Assembly: GCA_964582545.1 (NCBI GenBank)
Contig: CAZOSB010000002.1
Location: 62,001 to 126,000, forward strand
Direction: 5' to 3'
DNA: 64,000 nucleotides
From: JAVVUJ01 sp964582545
Lineage (GTDB): Bacteria; Bacillota; Clostridia; Peptostreptococcales; Anaerovoracaceae
In this document: piece by piece, positions 33,222-43,091 of the stretch
Position numbering within the stretch: position 1 is the first letter of the stretch
Layout: each line of letters begins with the position of its first letter
Program-made: the position numbers and the translations under genes
Notes under the pieces: model-generated
Database searches by the model: none
What the model was told of the DNA's origin: nothing
What the model saw: the letters and a program-made list of their open reading frames with translations, nothing else

Positions 33222-34565
33222 TTATACTAAACCTTGCTCCATCATAGCCTGAGCAACCTTTAAGAAACCGGCAATGTTAGCACCTGCTACCAGGTTGTAA
33301 CCAAATCCATATTCCTTAGCTGCTTTTGCAGAATTGTCGTGGATATTAACCATGATTTCTTTTAGCTGTGCATGTACCTGCTCAGGAGTGAATACGCACT
33401 TAGAACCGTTTTGTCCCATTTCGATTGCAGAGCAAGCAACACCGCCAGCATTTGCAGCCTTAGAAGGACCAACGTTAACGCCGTTATCCTGCAGGAATTT
33501 GATGGCTTCGTTGGAAGAGGACATGTTGGAACCTTCGCAAACGAATTTACATCCGGAAGCAACGATCGCTTTTGCATCATCGATAAGAATTTCATTCTGA
33601 GTAGCGCAAGGGATATAAAGATCCGCTTTAACTTCCCAAGGTTTCTTACCAGCAATGAATTTAGAACCGGCAAATTTTTCTGCATATGGTGCACAGATGT
33701 TTTTACCGGAGGATCTAAGATCAAGAAGGAAATCAACTTTTTCGCCGGAAATTCCTGCTTCATCTAAGATATATCCGTCTGGACCGGAGATAGTGATTAC
33801 TTTAGCGCCTAACTCGTTAAGCTTTAAGGCAGTACCCCAAGTAACGTTTCCGAAACCTGACAATACTACGGATTTACCAGCAAGTTTTTCGCCACAAGCT
33901 TCGATCATGGCATCTGCAAAGTATACGATACCATATCCTGTAGCTTCAGATCTTCCGTTTAATCCGCCCCAAGTTAAACCTTTTCCTGTAAGAACGCCTT
34001 CGAACCTGTTAACGATTCTCTTGTACTGTCCGTACATATAACCGATTTCTCTTGCTCCAACGCCCAAGTCTCCTGCAGGAACGTCAGTTTCAGGTCCAAT
34101 ATGTCTGTATAATTCGGTCATGAAAGCCTGGCAAAATCTCATTACTTCAGCATCAGATTTTCCGTTAGGATCAAAATCCGCACCGCCTTTGCCGCCTCCG
34201 ATGGGAAGTCCGGTCAAGCTGTTCTTGAAAATTTGCTCAAAACCCAAGAATTTAATGATTCCGGGATATACGCTAGGTGCAAATCTAAGACCGCCTTTGT
34301 AAGGTCCCAGAGCGCTGTTGAACTGATATCTGTAACCTCTGTTTACCTGTACTTTGCCGGCATCGTCTACCCAAGTAATTCTGAAAGAAATTCCTCTTTC
34401 AGGTTCAATCAGTCTTTCTACAAGACCTGACTCTATGTATTCTGGGTGTTTTTCAAGAACCGGTTCTAAAGAAAGTAGAACTTCTTCAATTGTCTGGTGA
34501 AATTCTGGTTCGCCCGGATTTCTTTTTTTAGCAATCTCAATGTATTGCTCTACGATGTTTGCCAT
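33222..34565 (-). CDS. gdhA: NADP-type glutamate dehydrogenase
   Basis: The start at 34565 is chosen because its AGAGGAG site lies 9 nt upstream; an ATG at 34574 directly abuts that site. The 447-residue enzyme interconverts 2-oxoglutarate plus ammonium and glutamate. It shows G-G-G-K-G-G-A-D-F-D with the catalytic lysine, P-A-G-D-L-G-V-G-A-R-E-I-G-Y and the nucleotide-binding loop S-G-F-G-N-V-T-W-G. It also has A-N-A-G-G-V-A, typical of hexameric GDHs of about 450 residues. The gene is monocistronic, with its own terminator, and diverges from the giant HD/NadD-like gene across a 267-bp AT-rich region. In amino-acid-fermenting anaerobes it may run in either direction. Confidence 0.95.
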   Translation of the reverse strand: MANIVEQYIEIAKKRNPGEPEFHQTIEEVLLSLEPVLEKHPEYIESGLVERLIEPERGISFRITWVDDAGKVQVNRGYRYQFNSALGPYKGGLRFAPSVYPGIIKFLGFEQIFKNSLTGLPIGGGKGGADFDPNGKSDAEVMRFCQAFMTELYRHIGPETDVPAGDLGVGAREIGYMYGQYKRIVNRFEGVLTGKGLTWGGLNGRSEATGYGIVYFADAMIEACGEKLAGKSVVLSGFGNVTWGTALKLNELGAKVITISGPDGYILDEAGISGEKVDFLLDLRSSGKNICAPYAEKFAGSKFIAGKKPWEVKADLYIPCATQNEILIDDAKAIVASGCKFVCEGSNMSSSNEAIKFLQDNGVNVGPSKAANAGGVACSAIEMGQNGSKCVFTPEQVHAQLKEIMVNIHDNSAKAAKEYGFGYNLVAGANIAGFLKVAQAMMEQGLV

Positions 34566-34832
34566 TGGTTTCATCTCCTCTTTTAAATTGTTAAAATTAG
34601 GTATATTTGATAGGTAAAGCGTAGCATATTGTCAAATTATAGTCAATATAAAAAAACTTAAAATCAGGGTGTTTTCCAAAGTTCTAATATTCTGAAAAAT
34701 TCAGTTGTTTACATTAAATAACTATGATTTTTTTTTATATTGTAAAATGCGTAGAAAGAAGTCATAATATAAACAAAACCAATAGAAAAATCCTTATATA
34801 ATTAAATTATCTTAAGCTTATTGAGGTGCAAA

Positions 34833-37800
34833 ATGCAAAAAAAAATGTTATCTGATTTAACGAAAGAGCTTGAAAGAAATCTGACTACAAAATCATTTTT
34901 AAAAAATATGAAATATACGAAAAAAAATATTCAGGAGCTTTTCAAACAGGGAAATTGGAAGCATCAGATTGAACGAACTGTGGAAGCAGATAATTACTCT
35001 TGGAGTCATTTAAGGGACCTGATGCAACCCACCTTAGAAAAAATAGCTCCAGAGCCACCAGAAGGTTGGTTTTCCTATATGGAAGCTTGTGCATTAAACA
35101 CCCTATATCCTCAAAATTATGATGCGAAAAAAGATCCCAAAAGTGAAAAGGGTAGGTTTTTTATCCTTGAAATTCTAAGAACTTTTTATCGATTTCAAAA
35201 AAGATTTCAGGAGTTTAACCCCAAGAACTATATGCGGTTTATTAAAAGGGAAGAGGCGGAAGAGTTTCATACAGGAGAGGAATATCTCAGATTCATCGGA
35301 TTTTGCAAAGACAACTACATCTATGAATTTCTTAGATTGGTGAAGGAGAATACCCCCTATAATATCTTAGGGCATATTTCCGGTGTACATTTTATCGCCA
35401 TGCATGTGGCTACCCAACTCTATCAGGCGGGGGTGCCCATCGATTTGACGTTGGTGTCGGGTGCTGCGGCCGGTCACGATATAGGCAAGCTGGGTTGCAG
35501 ACCAGATGAAGCAAAGCGAATCCCGTATTTGCACTATTATTATACGGATGACTTTTTTAAGAGAAATCAAATGTATGCCATCGGTCATACAGCAACCAAC
35601 CACTCAACTTGGGACTTGGAGTTAGAAAACCTCTCTGTGGAATCCCTAATTTTAATCTATTCTGATTTTAGGGTCAAAGGAGCGCGAGATGAACAGGGGA
35701 AAGAGCAAATCTACTTCTATACTTTAAAAGACTCTTTCGACGTTATTCTGAATAAATTGGACAATGTAGATGAGGCAAAGCGAAATCGATATATACGAGT
35801 ATACAACAAATTACGGGATTTTGAGGAGTACATGATATCCTTGGGGGTAAATACCGAACCGGGAGAAAAAAAGCCGTCTTTAGCACAACAGGTGGATGCG
35901 TCCCTACTTTCCTCACAGGGTGTTACGGAACATTTAAAATACCATGCGATTTCCCATAATATTTTCTTAATGAACAAATTAAACGGTGAAATATCATTGG
36001 CAAATATTATAGAAGCTGCCAGAAGTGAAAAGAAATGGAAGAACATTCGAGCTTATGTAAATATCTTTGAAGAATATTTTACCTATATGTCCAGCAAGCA
36101 GAAAGAAATCACTTTAAACTTTCTGTATGAACTTCTCATGCATAGAGAAGGAGATATTCGAAGGCAGGCGGCAGATTTGATCGGAAATATCATTGTCAAT
36201 TATGACGAGGAATATCGGAAGGAAATGCCGGAACATTCAGTGCGAATTCATGGGGAGATCACAGCTTTGGATCTATGGAAAAGAACCCTCCAGAACATCA
36301 TTCATCCCGATCATAAGGTGACAGAGCAACATCGGCGTTGGATTGGATATTCCTTGAAACTTCTTGTGGAATCCGTATTAAAGCGTTGTAAGCAGGAGGA
36401 AGGCATTACCTACCTTACCCTTCTCTTAACTTACTTTCAAGAAGAGAATTACGATGACGCCACTGCGTTTATCATGGTGGATGCCCTTCGTTCCATACCC
36501 TTAACTTACTTAGATGATGAGAATATTGTGGTGTTTAACAATTTTACAAAAAAGCTTACAGATCGAAAAGTGTTGGAAATCAATGTGGCTATATTGAGAT
36601 TCTTAAAGCACTATACAGATTATGAACCTACCTCCAAGCAGGATATCTCCTCTTTGAGCGAAATTATGACGGCTATTGAGGAACCTACCGTGCGATGCGT
36701 GGGATACCTTAAAGAAAAGATCTGTGAAAATTTGCAGGAGCAAAATAATACCCTTCAACCAGATGACAAGAAAAAAATTGAAGTCTTTCACGATCCCCAC
36801 GGCACCTCTGCCATCTTTTTGGAAAACTTAAAAACTGCCACCCCTTGGTCCATCAAGGCGGTGAATATTGAGTTGCTTTTGGACCAGATTAACTCCGGGA
36901 ATCACATACAAGTTCTTCACGTGGCAACCCACTTTTCCAATTTAATCAAAGTTAGTGAGAGAGTAGCCGTCAGGCACAGAGCTGGCAGGGCTCTTTTGGC
37001 CATCATGCCCATACTCACTCTGGATCAACGAAACGAGGTGGTCATCGAGTTGACCAAAGGTTTGGAAATCGGAGAATATGAAATTTCTAAATACATTCCT
37101 CAGTATCTGGGGCAATTGGCGCTTTATCTGCACCCCAATGAATTGGACGAATTTATTGGCAACCTGACAAAGCTCTTTGAGAGTACCAATGAAAAGGTAG
37201 GGTCTGTGGCCTTTAATACCATAGGAATTCTCGTTGAAAAATATCCGGGATACAGGGAACAGTTCCAAGAGAGCCATGAAAGTTATTACCGACGGAAGGA
37301 GAGAATCTTGGGAATGCTGCTCAGGGGCTTAGCAAACTACAACGAGGTGGTCAGTCAGGAAGCGCTTTTGGTAATCGGTCAGTATATCTTTGGTTCCAAG
37401 GAACTGAGCTTGGAGGAAAAATCTTCAATCTACCACTACATGCACAAAAAACTGCTAAACCTCTTTGTGGATCAGGAAGAGACAGAGTTATCCTTTTTTA
37501 ACAATGCGGCATCCCTCAATCACATATACAGGTTTATCTCCGATTATACCTTTGAAAAGGGAAGATTTGATTTTAAACCAAACACAAAAGTTGCCTTTTT
37601 CCCCGGAACCTTTGATCCTTTTTCCCTGTCGCATAAGGGGATTGTAAAGGAAATCAGAAATTTAGGGTTTGAAGTTTATTTGGCATTGGACGAATTTTCA
37701 TGGTCTAAAAAGACGCAACCTAGGATGATCCGAAGGAAGATTATCAACATGTCCGTGGCAGATGAAAACAACGTATATCTGTTTCCAGATCACATTCCCA

Positions 37801-39710
37801 TCAATATTGCCAACCCGAAGGATATCCGAACTTTGACTTCTCTGTTCCCTCGGAAGGATGTATATATTGTGGTAGGCAGCGATGTCATTCTCAATGCATC
37901 CTCATATAAAGGAGAGACGGTGGAAAATTCGGTTCTCACGCTGAATCATGTGGTATTTCGCAGGGATAGCATCTCCGAGGGAACGGAGTATGACAACGAT
38001 TTGGATTTAGCTTATAAAAAAATCAAAGGAAAGATAGTTGAGCTAAAATTACCCATGTACCTTGAGGACATCAGTTCCACCAGAATCAGAGAAAACATCG
38101 ACTTAAATAGAGATATCTCCAATTTAATAGATACCGTTGCGCAAAACTTCATTTACGACAATAGCTTGTATTTAAGGGAACCTCAATATAAGAGTATTCT
38201 GCAAGCTAAGGCAATTTCCTTTGAGGTGGTAACTGACATTCAGCCCATGTTTATGGATGAGTTGGAAGCTTCTCTGTTGGCCGGATCCGGTCAAAGGCAG
38301 AAGTTAAGGAAGGTCATACAGCAGTCAGGTGGAGAAGCGGTCATCATTAGAGATGGGGAAAGAAACAATCAGCCGGTAGCATTAGCCTTCTATCATCACG
38401 TATCCGTATCGGATTTATATCATGAATTTAAAAACCCTGAGGTATCGGCGTATCTGCGGGAAAGTGCTTCCGGTAAAATCATCGTTATCAACGGAATCTT
38501 TTCCTCCAAGGATTCTTCTATACGGGATTTAAAGCAATTGGTTTTGACAGAAACCTTAGCATACTCGTTAAAGCATGACTTTACCTTTGCCGTATATAAC
38601 AGCAGCTTGGAGGAGGAGGACGCAGATACGTTAGATGTTTTGGTGCGCCAGGGTTTTGCTCCCTTAGAGGAAAAGGATGGGGTTGGCAATATTTACACGG
38701 TAGATATGAAGTCTCCCATTACTCTCTTTGAAAACATCGAAACTACTCTTAAGGATCCCTTAAATCGCAACGAAAATGTGATTAAGGTGTTGGATCAGGC
38801 ACACAAAAGACTTCAAAGGGCATTGACGAAACTGTACCCCGGAAATTTGGTTCTTTCGTTTAACTCCGGTGTCATGCACCACCAACTTATCGATAGGATA
38901 ACAAAGACCAACCAGGTTCCAGCCGAACCTTTAAAGGTGCGGAAACTGGGAGCATCCATGTGTGTACCCTTCGGGAAAATTTTAAGGGGAATGGCGGTGC
39001 CAAATACGGTAACCAAAGCACTTCACACGGAAAAGGTGTTTGATCCGGAGATGAAGGGATTTGAAATCACCCATTTCCCTCATTATTCTCCCTTAATCAA
39101 TCAGGTAAGAACACTCAAATCCTTTAAGAGACCGGTTCTGTTGGTAGATGATCTGTTGCATAAGGGATATAGAATTAAAAAGCTGGACCCCCTATTCAAA
39201 AGCGAAAATGTTCAGATTGACAGAATTATCGTAGGAATTTTATCTGGACGGGGAAAAGACCTCATGACCATCCAGAAGCGATCGGTGGAAAGCGTTTACT
39301 TTATACCGAATCTCAAAATATGGTTTGTGGAATCAACGATTTATCCATTTATAGGAGGGGACAGCATTCGCCGTAAAGAAAACCTCAACGCAGGATTGTT
39401 GCCGTCAATCAATATGGTATTGCCCTATGTGGCTCCAAGATTTTTGACGGGAACCTCCAAAGAAGCTCTTTATGAATATTCCTTGACTTGCCTGGAAAAT
39501 GCCAGAGATATCATGGTAACGCTGGAACAGGAATACCAAAAGGCCTTTGAAAAGAAGCTGACATTAAACAGACTCAGTGAAGCCGTCATTTTTCCAAGAA
39601 TACCTGACAAAGGATTAAACATGTTTTATGACTTAAATTTGGCGCCTTCTTCCTATATACTAAACGATATAGAAAACTTAATTCGACTGAAAGAAGTGAT
39701 TATCACGTAA
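34833..39710 (+). CDS. Giant HD / helical-repeat / NadD-like nucleotidyltransferase / acyltransferase-like / PRTase-like fusion
   Basis: From the ATG at 34833 (GAGGTG upstream; a TTG at 34821 also opens the frame) the product has 1625 residues. An HD-type hydrolase domain has H-V-A-T, G-H-D-I-G-K near residue 213 and G-H-T-A-T-N-H. A long helical, HEAT-like region (about 380-900) follows. Next is a cytidylyltransferase-fold domain with F-P-G-T-F-D-P-F-S-L-S-H near 920 and I-S-S-T-R-I-R near 1080, both signature motifs of nicotinate-mononucleotide adenylyltransferase (NadD). A GNAT-like segment (1110-1300) and a phosphoribosyltransferase-type loop, V-L-L-V-D-D-L-L-H-K-G near 1435, complete it. 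In Firmicutes nadD is often beside the HD hydrolase yqeK, so the fusion echoes that pair. A role in nucleotide-cofactor synthesis, salvage or sensing is inferred. It is followed 11 nt later by the LDH/MDH-like gene. Confidence 0.78.
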   Translation: MQKKMLSDLTKELERNLTTKSFLKNMKYTKKNIQELFKQGNWKHQIERTVEADNYSWSHLRDLMQPTLEKIAPEPPEGWFSYMEACALNTLYPQNYDAKKDPKSEKGRFFILEILRTFYRFQKRFQEFNPKNYMRFIKREEAEEFHTGEEYLRFIGFCKDNYIYEFLRLVKENTPYNILGHISGVHFIAMHVATQLYQAGVPIDLTLVSGAAAGHDIGKLGCRPDEAKRIPYLHYYYTDDFFKRNQMYAIGHTATNHSTWDLELENLSVESLILIYSDFRVKGARDEQGKEQIYFYTLKDSFDVILNKLDNVDEAKRNRYIRVYNKLRDFEEYMISLGVNTEPGEKKPSLAQQVDASLLSSQGVTEHLKYHAISHNIFLMNKLNGEISLANIIEAARSEKKWKNIRAYVNIFEEYFTYMSSKQKEITLNFLYELLMHREGDIRRQAADLIGNIIVNYDEEYRKEMPEHSVRIHGEITALDLWKRTLQNIIHPDHKVTEQHRRWIGYSLKLLVESVLKRCKQEEGITYLTLLLTYFQEENYDDATAFIMVDALRSIPLTYLDDENIVVFNNFTKKLTDRKVLEINVAILRFLKHYTDYEPTSKQDISSLSEIMTAIEEPTVRCVGYLKEKICENLQEQNNTLQPDDKKKIEVFHDPHGTSAIFLENLKTATPWSIKAVNIELLLDQINSGNHIQVLHVATHFSNLIKVSERVAVRHRAGRALLAIMPILTLDQRNEVVIELTKGLEIGEYEISKYIPQYLGQLALYLHPNELDEFIGNLTKLFESTNEKVGSVAFNTIGILVEKYPGYREQFQESHESYYRRKERILGMLLRGLANYNEVVSQEALLVIGQYIFGSKELSLEEKSSIYHYMHKKLLNLFVDQEETELSFFNNAASLNHIYRFISDYTFEKGRFDFKPNTKVAFFPGTFDPFSLSHKGIVKEIRNLGFEVYLALDEFSWSKKTQPRMIRRKIINMSVADENNVYLFPDHIPINIANPKDIRTLTSLFPRKDVYIVVGSDVILNASSYKGETVENSVLTLNHVVFRRDSISEGTEYDNDLDLAYKKIKGKIVELKLPMYLEDISSTRIRENIDLNRDISNLIDTVAQNFIYDNSLYLREPQYKSILQAKAISFEVVTDIQPMFMDELEASLLAGSGQRQKLRKVIQQSGGEAVIIRDGERNNQPVALAFYHHVSVSDLYHEFKNPEVSAYLRESASGKIIVINGIFSSKDSSIRDLKQLVLTETLAYSLKHDFTFAVYNSSLEEEDADTLDVLVRQGFAPLEEKDGVGNIYTVDMKSPITLFENIETTLKDPLNRNENVIKVLDQAHKRLQRALTKLYPGNLVLSFNSGVMHHQLIDRITKTNQVPAEPLKVRKLGASMCVPFGKILRGMAVPNTVTKALHTEKVFDPEMKGFEITHFPHYSPLINQVRTLKSFKRPVLLVDDLLHKGYRIKKLDPLFKSENVQIDRIIVGILSGRGKDLMTIQKRSVESVYFIPNLKIWFVESTIYPFIGGDSIRRKENLNAGLLPSINMVLPYVAPRFLTGTSKEALYEYSLTCLENARDIMVTLEQEYQKAFEKKLTLNRLSEAVIFPRIPDKGLNMFYDLNLAPSSYILNDIENLIRLKEVIIT

Positions 39711-39721
39711 TAGGGGTAAAA

Positions 39722-40708
39722 ATGAAATATTTAATGGATTTAGAAAAGGGACAAATGAAACATTTGAGGGGAAATAATGCCCCCATAGAGCTAAAAGGCA
39801 AAAAAAGAATAAATATTCTGGCCTTGGGAGATGTGGGGACCACCGTTTTGATGGGATTGAAGCTTTTGGGTGGTGACGTTCTACAATCCATAGGCATCTT
39901 TGATATTCATGAATCGGCCATGAATAGAATGGAAATGGAGATGAATCAGGTTAGCTTTCCATGGGAGTATGAGGCTCTTCCGGAGGTGGTTCCTCTCAAA
40001 AGGGAAGAGCTGTTTCACTGCGATGTCTTTGTATTCTGTGCCTCAATAGGAGTTCCTCCCGTAAATTCTCATGTAACCGATGTACGGATGGCACAGTTTG
40101 AGAGCAATCGAAAGCTGGTATCTCAATATGCGGAAGAGGCGGCAAAGGAGGGGTATTCAGGGATTTTTGCTGTGGTGTCTGACCCTGTAGATCTGCTGTG
40201 TAGGCAGGCCTTGGAAGCAGGCAACTCCAATGGACAAGGACTTCGCGCGGAGCAGATTCGAGGTTACGGGTTGGGGGTCATGAACGCTCGGGCTGCCTAT
40301 TACGCAAAAAATGATACTCGTTTTAGAAGCTTTTTGACGGAGGGCAGGGCCTTTGGACCTCACGGAAAGGACTTGGTCATAGCAAACAGCATAGAGCACT
40401 ACGACGAGGAACTATCTATGGAGCTGACTAAGTTGGCAGTGGAATCCAACCTGAGAAGCAGAGAATCTGGATTTAAGCCTTACATTGCACCGGCCTTATC
40501 CTCTGCGACCATATCCATTTTGCTGACTCTCCGTGGGGAGTGGAATTATAGCTCCGTCCTATTGGGAGAAGTTTTTATGGGTTGTAAAAATCGCGTGACT
40601 ATAGATGGTACAGAAATTGAAAATTTACCTCTGCCCGAATCCTTGTTTAAGAGGTTAGAAACAGCATATCAAAATCTGGATATTCAATTTGGAGAAAAGC
40701 ATGGTTGA
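39722..40708 (+). CDS. Lactate/malate dehydrogenase superfamily protein, divergent
   Basis: The 328-residue protein has a Rossmann start (I-N-I-L-A-L-G-D-V-G-T-T-V) in which the usual G-x-G-x-x-G loop is altered. It has V-S-D-P-V-D-L in place of the usual N-P-V-D strand, and F-G-P-H-G-K-D with the catalytic His. The first 27 residues form an extra N-terminal segment. These features place it in the LDH/MDH fold but away from true LDH or MDH, so the substrate is open. It starts 11 nt after the giant gene and its last bases overlap the next gene, so the three are one operon. A 2-hydroxyacid linked to nucleotide-cofactor metabolism is one possibility. Confidence 0.78.
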   Translation: MKYLMDLEKGQMKHLRGNNAPIELKGKKRINILALGDVGTTVLMGLKLLGGDVLQSIGIFDIHESAMNRMEMEMNQVSFPWEYEALPEVVPLKREELFHCDVFVFCASIGVPPVNSHVTDVRMAQFESNRKLVSQYAEEAAKEGYSGIFAVVSDPVDLLCRQALEAGNSNGQGLRAEQIRGYGLGVMNARAAYYAKNDTRFRSFLTEGRAFGPHGKDLVIANSIEHYDEELSMELTKLAVESNLRSRESGFKPYIAPALSSATISILLTLRGEWNYSSVLLGEVFMGCKNRVTIDGTEIENLPLPESLFKRLETAYQNLDIQFGEKHG

Positions 40709-41858
40709 AATTATCTTAGTGGAGCCAAAATGTAAGGAATCCTCAAAGGCTGATCGTTTAAAGAAAATTATTTTTAGTGGTTTGGCTGGATTTTCCTATG
40801 AAACCATTTCTACAGAGGAAGAATTTGAGTTTGCCATTTCTCAAGGAAACTTGCAGGGTAAAAGGATTTTGTTTGCAATTTCTTTAGGGGAATCGGGAAT
40901 CAACTTAGAATTCTACGGTATATTAAAGAAAATTCGAATGGATAGAAACTGCCTGAAAGGGTCGGTGGGAGCCATCTTAGTGGATGGTTATAGCGAACTA
41001 TTTACAAAATCGGTGGCTAGAGCCTTGACTCTGAGTGCCAACATGTCCGGCTGTACCTTTCCGGGGAAACCTTTGGTGGAGGGCACCAAATCCTTAAAAA
41101 ACTTTAGCATAATTTCCAAGAACTTAGGTGTGGATGCCATTGAAGCTTATGTGGAGTCAGGCAAAAGGTTGATTGAGGATTTGGTCATCTTCAACCCCGT
41201 TTCCCCAAAAAGCTTGAGAAGTACCCCTGACAAGGCCCCCAATAAGACTGATAACACAACCTGCGAGAAGCCGGCCAACATTTTGGTGCTGCATGCCAGC
41301 AGCTATGAAACCTCCAACACCCTCAATCTTTGGGAAATGGTGAAAAATCATCTAACAGATATGGAAATTGTGGATATTTCTCTCAGAAATGGGAGCGTTG
41401 TGGATTGCGTCGGGTGCCCCTATACCATGTGTCTCCATTATGGAAAAGGAAACAGCTGTCACTATGGAGGCGTTATCGTAGAGCAAGTCTATCCGGCAAT
41501 TCAGGAGTGCGATGCGCTGGTAATGCTCTGCCCGAATTATAACGATGCCATCAGTGCCAATCTTTCCGCCTTTGTCAATCGTCTTACGGCTCTGTTTAGA
41601 AAGGCCGGATTTTATGATAAGTATTTGTTTGCCATCATCGTATCGGGCTACAGCGGTAGCGATATTGTGGCTGAACAGCTCATAGCGGGGTTAAACATGA
41701 ATAAAAGCTTTATCCTGCCCGGTCATTTTGCCATGATGGAGACTGCCAACGATCCTAAGAGCATCTATCAGGTGGAAGGCATAGAGGAAAGGGCCATGGC
41801 CTTTGCGGAAAATATGAAGAAATATTTATCTTCAGGTTGTGGTTTGTACTGCCCTTAA
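40701..41858 (+). CDS. Flavodoxin-like NAD(P)H-dependent oxidoreductase with unknown N-terminal domain
   Basis: The ATG at 40701 (GGAG upstream) overlaps the stop of the LDH/MDH-like gene by 8 nt; TTG 40689 would add four residues. The 385-residue product has an unassigned N-terminal alpha/beta half (about 1-185). Its C-terminal half is flavodoxin-like, beginning A-N-I-L-V-L-H-A-S-S-Y-E-T-S-N-T, with C-V-G-C-P-Y-T-M-C and A-L-V-M-L-C-P-N-Y-N-D-A. The Cys pattern resembles iron-sulfur flavoproteins. It ends in S-G-C-G-L-Y-C-P. It completes the operon with the giant fusion and the dehydrogenase-like gene; the joint function is not known to me. Confidence 0.75.
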   Translation: MVEIILVEPKCKESSKADRLKKIIFSGLAGFSYETISTEEEFEFAISQGNLQGKRILFAISLGESGINLEFYGILKKIRMDRNCLKGSVGAILVDGYSELFTKSVARALTLSANMSGCTFPGKPLVEGTKSLKNFSIISKNLGVDAIEAYVESGKRLIEDLVIFNPVSPKSLRSTPDKAPNKTDNTTCEKPANILVLHASSYETSNTLNLWEMVKNHLTDMEIVDISLRNGSVVDCVGCPYTMCLHYGKGNSCHYGGVIVEQVYPAIQECDALVMLCPNYNDAISANLSAFVNRLTALFRKAGFYDKYLFAIIVSGYSGSDIVAEQLIAGLNMNKSFILPGHFAMMETANDPKSIYQVEGIEERAMAFAENMKKYLSSGCGLYCP

Positions 41859-41864
41859 AGGGTC

Positions 41865-41909
41865 GTGATTCTAAACTTCAATCGATGAAGTCTTTATCAC
41901 TATTTTTTT
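41865..41909 (+). terminator. Terminator between convergent genes
   Basis: Nested arms GTGAT/ATCAC and ACTTC/GAAGT form a hairpin followed by TATTTTTTT. It ends the 34833-41858 operon. The T run overlaps the last codons of the convergent DinB-like gene, so it cannot drift freely. Confidence 0.75.
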
Positions 41910-42598
41910 GCTTTTGACTCCATTTTTAGCAGCTTTTCTTTAATGCGTAACCCTTCTTTTATATGCATGGTGTGGTGCAGGGTCACGGGAACTTGCAAAA
42001 GACCCGCAACTGTTTTACCACCCCAAAAACCAATGAGCCATTTAGAGCCTTCTTCATTGAGCACCGAACCTTCGTGCAAAATCCGTTGTAGAGAAGCTTT
42101 ATCAGGTTTGCGTTTTAAATCACATGGTTGCAGTGCTTTTATGATTTCTCGCGTATTTCTGCCAACTGCCATACGATAATTTTTTAGCTGCTCGATATTA
42201 ACACTTTTGCTAAAGCTGATGATTTCTTCATCGGTCATAATGTTTCCTGTGTCCACAACCGATACTCCCATCTTTGTTTGCCAATCTCCACGCATAAACA
42301 GTTGGTCGGTCTTATGAATCAAAAGGTTGGTTGTGATATCCTCAATCCTGCTCAAATGCCATAAGCACCAAGCAATGGTTGCATCCCGTTTCAGCGGCAT
42401 TTGATAAAACATTTCTTCCGTCAGACCGTCCCACAACTCGTCCTCAAAGGTAACTGTATGGGAACCGGACATTTCAGATAAGTGCAATAGAGAATGGAGC
42501 TTAAGGCAGGTTTGCATTGCATGGGAAAACTCATCTGGGTTCGATAACTCGGTTTTTAATTGTTGTTGCAACTCTTCTAATATTTTAATATCCATCAA
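41900..42598 (-). CDS. DinB-family (four-helix, putative metal-dependent) protein
   Basis: The 232-residue, largely helical protein contains T-I-A-W-C-L-W-H-L-S-R-I-E-D near the middle and V-P-V-T-L-H-H-T-M-H-I-K-E near the C-terminus. The spaced histidines match the metal site of DinB/YfiT-like proteins. Such proteins include thiol-dependent transferases with mostly unknown substrates. It stands alone, convergent with the flavodoxin-like gene and followed on the same strand by no close partner. The start at 42598 gives M-M-D-I-K; the second ATG is equally possible. Confidence 0.7.
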   Translation of the reverse strand: MMDIKILEELQQQLKTELSNPDEFSHAMQTCLKLHSLLHLSEMSGSHTVTFEDELWDGLTEEMFYQMPLKRDATIAWCLWHLSRIEDITTNLLIHKTDQLFMRGDWQTKMGVSVVDTGNIMTDEEIISFSKSVNIEQLKNYRMAVGRNTREIIKALQPCDLKRKPDKASLQRILHEGSVLNEEGSKWLIGFWGGKTVAGLLQVPVTLHHTMHIKEGLRIKEKLLKMESKAKK

Positions 42599-42715
42599 GT
42601 AAACCTTTCTTCAATGTAATCTGTTACCTCCGATTTGTTATAGGAAATAGCATATCAGAAACAACTAGTTTTGAAAAGACTATTATCAAACTATTCAAAA
42701 TTTTATTGAATTAGG

Positions 42716-43091
42716 TCAGTCCTTCTGGGATGCATAAATTGTAATTTTTTTTCTACCAATCATAGAAATGGCCCAGATGGCATCAACGCTAGAACCTGCA
42801 ACACTTCCTATCAATAGTACAAACCAATATTGATAATGTAATAGAAAAAGCGGGAAAATAACCATCGCAGTTGAGAAAATAAAGCCGGATATAGCAATGA
42901 ATAAACCCTGCCAATATGGAATCTCAATGGTTTCTTTTGGGTCAATACCTGGAGTAATCATTGACTTTCTAAAAGTAGCTTGATAACCCAAGATTCGATA
43001 AGCATAAATAATGCCCCAATTCGTGAATTAAAAATAGAATGGTTGCTAATACTATAACGCCTAGAAAATTGATTGATAAAAATTTATTTAT
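42716..43091 (-). pseudogene. Broken membrane zinc metalloprotease gene (HExxH type)
   Basis: On the minus strand, a frame starting at an ATA (43091, after GAGGTG) encodes a hydrophobic helix ending in L-I-H-E-L-G-H. This is an HExxH zinc motif. Directly after it the frame is lost; a shift of +1 (or loss of two bases) restores I-I-Y-A-Y-R-I-L-G-Y-Q-A-T-F, followed by P-G-I-D-P and two to three membrane helices down to 42716. The intact ancestor would have been about 125 residues, like DUF3267- or M50-type small membrane proteases. The missing ATG and the shift together suggest decay; sequencing error could explain the shift but not the start. Confidence 0.6.
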
